From Saccoglossus kowalevskii (Eukaryota; Hemichordata; Enteropneusta; Harrimaniidae), in contig NW_003129673.1 of NCBI RefSeq assembly GCF_000003605.2, forward strand, positions 1 to 10,272: a stretch of 10,272 nucleotides of DNA. The letters are read 5' to 3'. This document shows positions 6,701 to 10,272 of this stretch, piece after piece. The notes beneath the pieces were generated by a model that saw only the letters and a program-made list of their open reading frames with translations, was not told the DNA's origin and ran no database searches. Each line of letters begins with the position of its first letter. Position 1 is the stretch's first letter. The translations under genes and the position numbers were made by a program.

Positions 6701-9321
6701 CTTGATTGTTGGAAATGTGTATGTAAATTTGGTCATTCGTTGGGCCACTTGGTGAATGTAACTTAACAAAACCAATATAAATATTAACATACCTTGATAC
6801 TCTAAATGAGTAAATTTGTCTTGAAACTTGTCCTTTAAAACATTATTCAATTTCTCTCTCACACCACTATTTCGCACAGATTCAATTCTACAATAGAAGA
6901 AAGGATTAAACAATTTAATGTCCACAAAAAATAGTGCGCTATTTAACATCACCCGAAAGGCACGATTTGTTGGTGCCGAATCATTGTCGACTTCACCAAC
7001 CCGTGCAAGATCAGCCTGGGTAAACGCGTATTTTATGTTAAAAAGGCCAAGTTTGATTGGGTGCACCTATTGGAAAGGTGCCCTATCAGATGCTGTGTAA
7101 CATTGCATGCTAAGCTAAAGAACAAAATGTTCGAAATAGTGACATGTAGCACGATTACTTACAAAATTTCTAATGAAACTGTCTTCATTGCAACAAACTA
7201 GCTAGTAATAACTCAATTGCTTGGTTTTGGTGATCGGTGAGACTTTTTATCTTGAAAAACTGCGTGATCTGTTTTTCATTGGGTTACCATTTAACAAAAA
7301 ACGCCCTACTGTATTTTGATTCAAGATAACTGATTGCCTATTTATTTTGTCGCATTTCCTCTCCTTGTTGTTAAGGGCCCCCATTCACTACACACTGTAA
7401 TGGTTCAATCTGCCAAGGGTTAGTTTGGATAGGCAATTTAAATGATTTTTGAAAATTTTGAATTAATAGATTACATTTAATACCTGGTAATTAGTTAATA
7501 TCAAAATAATGGATGTTCGAATAGAAATAGAGTTATTAAAGTAGAGTATAATATTTCCATCTTTGACATGATACACCACTGCAATACAAATATTATTATG
7601 CATTTCTAAATCCTGCAAGAGTAACTTCTATAAAGAATACTTGCCTCTCTTCTGGTATGAACTGGTAGCCATCTTGTTTTGATAAATTTTTCAATGTTCG
7701 CTGCAATATAAAATATTTTGAATTACACACCAATTTTGTCAACAATGCTGAGTGCATCACAGAAAAATGCACAATTGCATACTAAAAATGCACACAGAAT
7801 CATATACAGTATGTATCAAGTTAATAGCATGCATTTGAATTCATACACACACAAGAAAGTGATACACATTTGTAAGGCTTAGAAAAAACATATCTCTGTT
7901 TCTCGTTTTCACGCGCATCATTTTGAACTACTGTAAAACATGTTGAAAAAGTGGCATGCAATTTTAGCGAATGTGTGTGAAATGACGCAATAGCGAAATG
8001 TTGATTTAGCGAATCTCTCTTGTCATTGTTGATTTCTATGTTTGCCGGCCATTTTGAAGTCATTAGCAACATCTTGAATTAGGAAATCAATTCTCTCACT
8101 AAATTCGCAAAAAAGACATGCTTGTGAAAAAGACATGTTTTACAGTATATGCCTCAGACGTTTTCTTTCCTTCTGAAGCATTCCAAAATGCGCTTGTACT
8201 CGCACTTGTCTCAAATCTCCCCAAGGGATCTCGCCACGCTGTTCGGTGGTGGTCAGCCCCGACTGGCACTCAAAATTAGTGGCCACCACGGAAATGCTCC
8301 CGACCAGAACTATTGTCCGATTGTTATTTTAATTATGTACCGACCGACACGCTTCCTGCCAGTCGTGGATTATAATTTGTAAGCAATAGACCTAGTTGCA
8401 CGATCCGTAGCGGCTAGTCAATTTTGTTAATTTATTTGTTTCTGTTTTTTAGTCTGCAGCATTCGTATTTTGAATCTTTTAAATTTTTACATTAAAAACT
8501 CTTCTAAATTGTGAAATAATTTCAAAAATATTTTACACTGCGACTGAACTCATTAATATTCATTGCTAATTAATATTCATATAGCTCATCAATATTCATG
8601 ACCGACCGGCACTCACGTTGGGCTGGCGAGATCCCTGTCCCCTCATTTTAGCGCGATTAAAAATTAAAACAGAGGTTTTTTTTCCTGGCCTAAGTACATC
8701 ATTATTCTTAAGGAGAAGCATGTTGACTACACAAGTAACTCACTCATTAATTTCTAATTCTATTTTTTGTTCATATTTTCATTTTTGTGATTGGAACATG
8801 GTTATTAAAAAAATAGCTGTGATCAAAATTACTGTAATTGTGTGTACACAATAGAGAAGACAATAGTTTAGAAAATTTATGGATGAACAACTGTTTGCTC
8901 TTTCACTTTGCCGGGAAGTGCTTGTAGACTTCCAGTTGTCATATTGTTTATATCTCAACAAATGAAACAATAGTGAATTAATTATACCAGTAGGAAAAAA
9001 ACACTAGAAAATATAAACTTTGCTTACAGCTGAACTGAAAATGCACATGATATGATCAAATGGAATTTCTAATCCTATGATTAACAATAGTGAAGATACT
9101 TCAGGTGATTATAAATAAGAGAAATTTACTTACACTAAGTTCACGTGGAGTTCTTATATTACTGGTAGTTGACTCACCACTACAGTCTTGCGGAATATTT
9201 TTTTCAACTACTTGCATATTTGATTTCTCCACAAGAATGTTAATTTTTTCTAAAACCTTTTCTTGGAAGGCATCCTGATTTTTCTTCAGACCTTCAAGAA
9301 ATGTATTTATAGCGACTTGCC
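461..9321 (-). CDS. Spliced gene, five 3' exons of an uncharacterised nuclear-type protein (C14orf93-like C-terminal module)
   Basis: Assembled by eye as join of 9321-9134, 7700-7645, 6887-6793, 2051-1939 and 751-461 on the minus strand. Phases agree at every junction: 0 at exon A/B, AG+A (Arg) at B/C, G+TT (Val) at C/D and 0 at D/E. The visible part is 247 residues with a stop at 461-463; the first visible exon starts in mid-codon, so the start lies to the right. Residues about 8-35 form a likely amphipathic or coiled-coil helix; 83-113 look helical and charged; about 139-160 are very Arg/Lys-rich (likely nuclear localisation or nucleic-acid contact); then an acidic SEEEGEIDG segment and a PSWRTDKLNEIINTIDERL segment follow. 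From memory, this last module matches proteins annotated as C14orf93-like. The function is unknown. Exon structure is seen in sequence; the family and nuclear location are inference. Confidence 0.8.
875..964. repeat. Short inverted repeat
   Basis: CAGTAAACAAT at 875-885 is the exact reverse complement of ATTGTTTACTG at 954-964, with 68 bases between. This could be a small MITE relic or chance in AT-rich DNA. Confidence 0.3.
1398..1427 (-). CDS. Possible 30-nt cassette micro-exon
   Basis: A good acceptor (GGTAATATTTTCAG) and donor (TTTG|GTAAGC) flank exactly 30 bases that are open only in phase 0, encoding ASPLNCLVHL. The surrounding intron joins two phase-0 exon ends, so inclusion would keep the frame. 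It would, however, split the basic Arg/Lys cluster, so use in the main transcript seems unlikely. Confidence 0.2.
1489..1712 (+). mobile_element. Truncated copy of the 413-bp inverted-repeat element
   Basis: Aligns to the left half of the element at 8224-8636, with shared blocks around TTGCCA..GCTG, GGTGGTG, CACTCA.AATTAG, CCACCAC, TTTTAATTA, GTCGTGGATTA and AGTCAATTTTGT. The left end (AGAGATTTTGCCA) matches the 13-bp terminal inverted repeat at 10 of 13 positions, and similarity stops there. The right half and right terminal repeat are missing. Confidence 0.65.
1939..2051 (-). CDS. Exon D (113 nt): basic stretch
   Basis: The acceptor is TATTTTCACTTATATTGCAG and the donor is CATAAG|GTAATT. 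The exon starts with two bases (TT, completing Val with G from exon C) and ends in phase 0 after 37 open codons. Its end, KSRRRIRSRQHK, continues into LMKRRQLK of exon E and makes a dense Arg/Lys cluster like a bipartite nuclear localisation signal. The intron before it is 4741 nt, by far the longest here. Confidence 0.78.
2131..2146 (+). repeat. Poly-A tract
   Basis: A run of 16 A. There is no recognisable SINE or LINE body next to it, so it is reported only as a simple repeat. Confidence 0.8.
2663..2818. mobile_element. Small inverted-repeat element (MITE-like, 156 bp)
   Basis: ACACCTGTTCCA at 2663-2674 is the perfect reverse complement of TGGAACAGGTGT at 2807-2818. The interior is AT-rich, has no ORF, and holds a second inverted repeat (TAATGTAT 2713-2720 with ATACATTA 2734-2741). 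This layout fits a non-autonomous DNA transposon. No clear target-site duplication is visible. Confidence 0.45.
3104..3729 (+). repeat. 83-bp minisatellite with a 166-bp two-unit higher-order repeat
   Basis: Units start at GTGTAG at 3104, 3187, 3270, 3353, 3436, 3519, 3607 and 3691 (the last partial). Spacing is 83 for the first five steps, 88 at the sixth (a 5-base duplication of CAGTG) and 84 at the seventh. Two unit types alternate: one ends GGAGCAGTGCAGTGAACATG, the other GGACCAGTTCAGTGAATGTG, so the amplified unit is the 166-bp dimer. Units 7 and 8 are strongly diverged, as expected at array edges. Confidence 0.92.
4332..4651 (+). CDS. Orphan open frame, possible terminal exon with a Cys/His motif
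   Basis: The frame is open from a candidate acceptor (CTTACATTTACAG) to a TGA, about 106 residues, with AATAAA at 4731-4736 about 80 bases on. The end of the protein reads NKCPSCHGKNIPDHNQFSRH, a CxxC followed by His residues that could bind zinc but does not match a full C2H2 finger. I do not recognise the protein. No upstream plus-strand exon was found and there is no ATG near the beginning. It may be a degraded gene, a non-coding exon or chance. Confidence 0.22.
5956..6299 (+). pseudogene. Decayed Myb/SANT-like (trihelix) DNA-binding domain gene
   Basis: On the strand opposite the host gene, three frames together show the trihelix (Myb_DNA-bind_4-like) pattern. From the ATG at 5956: ILNWSDEET, then a TGA at 6007, then LLISVWRESNIFKE. 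A second frame from about 6053 reads VYAVIAEKRLERGC. The first frame returns near 6118 with QCQRKIKTLR. A third frame from 6147 reads YKYREVTEHNNRSGRDLKT, and then PFWDEQHKILGGRPAF to a TGA at 6297. There is at least one in-frame stop and three frame changes; the one near 6147 looks like a single-base loss. The domain is a DNA-binding fold common in expanded invertebrate gene families. The copy is intronless as far as seen and cannot encode a full domain. Confidence 0.82.
6262..6362 (+). repeat. Short imperfect direct repeat after the trihelix relic
   Basis: AACACCGGTGTTTTTTCTAA near 6262 and AACACCGGAGTTTTTTTTAG near 6341 form a direct repeat about 79 bases apart. It could be a local duplication or a target-site-like scar of the insertion that brought the relic. 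Confidence 0.35.
6793..6887 (-). CDS. Exon C (95 nt): charged helical segment
   Basis: The acceptor has a long pyrimidine run (CCTTTCTTCTATTGTAG) and the donor is CAAG|GTATGTTAA, both very good. The exon starts with one base (A, completing Arg with AG from exon B) and ends with one base (G). The encoded IESVRNSGVREKLNNVLKDK and the following residues are charged and likely helical. The open frame also runs through the flanking intron on both sides (7066-6551), so exon limits were set by the splice sites, not by stops. Confidence 0.82.
6888..7644 (-). other. Intron between exons B and C (757 nt), GC-AG type
   Basis: Starts with GCAAGTATT (7644 downward) and ends TTCTTCTATTGTAG at 6888. The part 6918-7100 is somewhat richer in CpG and open on both strands, but I recognise no protein there. 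The rest is AT-rich with no visible feature. Confidence 0.6.
7645..7700 (-). CDS. Exon B (56 nt) with an apparent GC donor
   Basis: The acceptor is ATTTTATATTGCAG. The exon is open in phase 0, as required by exon A, and encodes RTLKNLSKQDGYQFIPEE plus two bases. The boundary on the 3' side reads GAGAG|GCAAGTATT, which matches the known strong consensus of the minor GC-AG intron class (AG|GCAAGT). A GT four bases further in (GCAA|GTATTC) would leave the exon in phase 0 and would not join exon C in frame, so the GC site is preferred. Confidence 0.72.
7929..8147. mobile_element. MITE-like element with 15-bp perfect terminal inverted repeats (219 bp)
   Basis: TACTGTAAAACATGT at 7929-7943 is the exact reverse complement of ACATGTTTTACAGTA at 8133-8147. 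The interior has no ORF of its own and carries repeated TTTAGCGAA-like motifs (near 7965, 7990, 8010) and a doubled AAAAGACATG near 8111 and 8129. If the outer TA pairs are target duplications, the element would be CTGTAAAA...TTTTACAG flanked by TA, as in mariner-type insertions. That assignment is inference. Confidence 0.7.
8224..8636 (+). mobile_element. Non-autonomous DNA element with 13-bp terminal inverted repeats (413 bp)
   Basis: AGGGATCTCGCCA at 8224-8236 is the exact reverse complement of TGGCGAGATCCCT at 8624-8636. TCCCC lies one base outside both ends (8218-8222 and 8638-8642), a possible 5-bp target duplication. A subterminal GTGGTGG/CCACCAC inverted repeat (8246-8288) and three ~18-bp AATATTCAT units near the right end are inside. 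A truncated copy at 1489-1712 starts at the same terminal repeat, which supports the left boundary. No transposase is visible. Confidence 0.75.
8549..8601 (+). repeat. Three tandem ~17-19-bp units within the 413-bp element
   Basis: CTCATTAATATTCATTG, CTAATTAATATTCATATAG and CTCATCAATATTCATGA follow each other directly. This is a subterminal repeat near the right end of the element. Confidence 0.6.
9134..9321 (-). CDS. Exon A (188 nt): helical, probably coiled-coil segment
   Basis: The acceptor is an almost pure pyrimidine tract ending TTTCTTTTAG, directly before the exon, and the donor is AGT|GTAAGTAAA, close to consensus. The exon begins with the last two bases of a codon (GG) and ends in phase 0, giving 62 full codons without a stop. 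Residues FLEGLKKNQDAFQEKVLEKI run as an amphipathic helix with hydrophobics at roughly 3-4 residue spacing. They are followed by a Ser/Thr-rich, likely unstructured linker that ends TPRELS. The upstream exon must end with one extra base. Confidence 0.8.
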
Positions 9322-9729
9322 CTAAAAGAAAAAATATTGATAATAACTATTTATAATTGCATGAAAGCTTTTTCCGATAATGAGATATGTTTGATATTAT
9401 AAAATAATCAAATTAAATGCAAAAATGCAATTACGGTACATGTACTGAGACTGTTAAATAATATGACATCATCTAGCTCAGTAAAATAAAGACTATAGAG
9501 ATATTGATCAATTGTGTTCATTTGGTCAAAAATTAACCATGATGGAACCTTGTGATTGGTGCTAACAGTATTTAAAGTTTGTGACAAACATGAAGAGTTA
9601 TCTTATAGATTTATTAAAAGAATATTTTCAAAAGATTTCCTATGTCCCTCTATGCAAGGGGAAACATCTTCATTGGGTAAAAGATAATTACATACAGTGT
9701 TCTCCCCAGGCCTCTGAAGCGACACGGTA

Positions 9730-9812
9730 CCGTGACGCTTGGACACTCGGCCGTGATGCTTTCCCTTTGTCCGTGACGCTTGGTCACTGGCCCGTGATGC
9801 TTATTGCTTTGT
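9730..9812 (+). repeat. Small minisatellite: four ~21-bp units in A-B-A-B order
   Basis: Units at 9730, 9751, 9771 and 9792 all begin CCGTGA(C/T)GCTT. Units 1 and 3 share CCGTGACGCTTGG.CACT.G, while units 2 and 4 share CCGTGATGCTT....TTTGT. The true period is therefore 41 bp, duplicated once. Unit 3 contains a GTGAC/GTCAC palindrome. Confidence 0.85.
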
Positions 9813-9900
9813 TTACAAGTGTCAGTCTCGTCTTGCACGAATTTAAAACAATAACATGTATTGATCGAAAGGTAATCCCGCTTTTGTTAGCCATACAAAG

Positions 9901-10214
9901 ACAGTGATAAAAACGGAAGTCTGCAATAAGTTGCGAAGTCTTTCAAGGATGCAGAGCCGGGGTGCAGAGCCGCCAAATCCAAACAAAAATACTAGAGTAG
10001 CAATAATTTGCCCATTGCACGCAACGGCAACAATGTGACAAAACAAGTCACGGCGTACGTCGGGAAGATCAACCCCGATTTGCTGCACTCCGATTTTTTT
10101 ATCACTCAATCGCCGGTGACATTAATTACCCCAAAATTAAAAAAAAAACAAGTGAAATTAAGTCGCATTGGAAAGAAAAGTGTGAATAATTCAACAGCAG
10201 ACGAGACGGGTTAA
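9901..10214 (+). other. CpG-richer stretch with two overlapping open frames, possible decayed coding sequence
   Basis: One plus-strand frame runs to a TGA at 10036-10038 and includes MQSRGAEPPNPNKNTRVAII from 9949. Another frame is open from 9996 to a TAA at 10212-10214 and reads QVTAYVGKINPDLLHSDFF and then a Lys-rich end. A single frameshift near 10020-10035 would join them. I count about 15 CpG between 10001 and 10240, far above the rest of the window. I recognise no family; it could also be a regulatory CpG-rich patch. Confidence 0.25.
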
Positions 10215-10244
10215 GAAAAAACGAACCCTGACCGCTGGAAATAC

Positions 10245-10272
10245 CCCATTCATAGGATGCCTTAGTAGCGAA
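10245..10272 (-). CDS. Possible next upstream exon, cut by the window edge
   Basis: On the minus strand the last 28 bases read FATKASYEW plus one base (G), followed by a candidate donor GGG|GTATTT. The phase (one spare base) is exactly what exon A needs, giving ...EWG|QVAINTF. The stretch is too short for the open frame to mean much, and the donor is only fair, so this is tentative. Confidence 0.3.

Larger units (their letters stand above)
2052..6792 (-). other. Long intron between exons C and D (4741 nt)
   Basis: Bounded by GT at 6792-6791 and AG at 2053-2052. It holds a poly-A tract, a 156-bp inverted-repeat element, an 83-bp minisatellite, an orphan plus-strand ORF and a broken trihelix-domain gene. 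I see nothing supportable in 2150-2660, 2820-3100, 3730-4330, 4740-5955 or 6360-6790 beyond AT-rich sequence. Confidence 0.65.
7701..9133 (-). other. Intron between exons A and B (1433 nt)
   Basis: Bounded by GTAAGT at 9133 downward and TTGCAG at 7701. It contains the two inverted-repeat elements at 7929-8147 and 8224-8636. From 8640 to 9130 I see only AT-rich sequence. Confidence 0.7.
9322..10244 (-). other. Probable intron or upstream region of exon A
   Basis: Ends in the strong acceptor of exon A. If the edge exon is real, this is a 923-nt intron. It contains the 41-bp minisatellite at 9730-9812 and a CpG-richer, possibly coding-derived stretch from about 9901. From 9330 to 9690 I see only AT-rich sequence. 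Confidence 0.4.

Noticed and set aside
6551-7066. 171-residue minus-strand ORF read as one unit
   Set aside because: Only 6887-6793 has exon character; strong acceptor and donor sites sit inside the ORF, so the rest is intron that happens to be open.
7059-7083. Hairpin-like GGGTGCACCT...AGGTGCCC
   Set aside because: Imperfect arms with a two-base bulge and no context as a terminator or element end.
8149-8382. 77-residue plus-strand ORF
   Set aside because: It overlaps the left half of the inverted-repeat element and the truncated copy at 1489-1712 does not keep its frame.
9581-9907. 108-residue plus-strand ORF
   Set aside because: It runs through the 41-bp minisatellite and changes character across it; no family resemblance, non-conserved-looking sequence.
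9843-10109. 88-residue hydrophobic minus-strand ORF
   Set aside because: It overlaps the CpG-rich patch; hydrophobicity arises from antisense of charged codons and no splice or family support was seen.

Overview
The window looks like animal nuclear DNA, most likely from a marine invertebrate. It is AT-rich, has no operons or bacterial-style genes, carries many small mobile-element relics, and contains short exons with GT-AG style splice sites. The dispersed repeat at the left edge resembles repeats I associate with marine invertebrate genomes (from memory). I cannot name the species.

The main content is one multi-exon protein gene on the minus strand. Five exons (9321-9134, 7700-7645, 6887-6793, 2051-1939 and 751-461) each have a recognisable acceptor and donor, and all four junctions agree in reading phase. 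Together they encode a 247-residue C-terminal part of a protein that ends at a stop codon at 461-463. The 5' part lies beyond the right edge, and a possible further exon touches that edge (10272-10245). The protein has a predicted amphipathic or coiled-coil helix, a short helical region, a strongly basic stretch split over two exons, and a C-terminal acidic plus Trp/Arg-containing module. That module resembles metazoan proteins annotated as C14orf93-like. The function is unknown; the basic stretch suggests a nuclear or nucleic-acid-binding protein.

The introns hold everything else. Intron 752-1938 has a truncated copy of a 413-bp inverted-repeat element and a possible 30-nt cassette exon. Intron 2052-6792 (4.7 kb) has a poly-A tract, a 156-bp inverted-repeat element, a 626-bp minisatellite with a two-unit higher-order repeat, an orphan plus-strand ORF, and a decayed Myb/SANT-like (trihelix) domain gene on the opposite strand. 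Intron 6888-7644 appears to use a GC donor. Intron 7701-9133 has a 219-bp element with 15-bp terminal inverted repeats and the full-length 413-bp element. The region 9322-10244 has a second, smaller minisatellite with the same two-unit organisation and a CpG-richer, possibly frameshifted coding-like stretch.

The left edge (27-451) is a repeat of about 153-bp units with a terminal hairpin. It starts about ten bases past the stop codon, so the 3' untranslated region of the gene is probably made of this repeat. No promoter, tRNA, rRNA or CRISPR array was seen.
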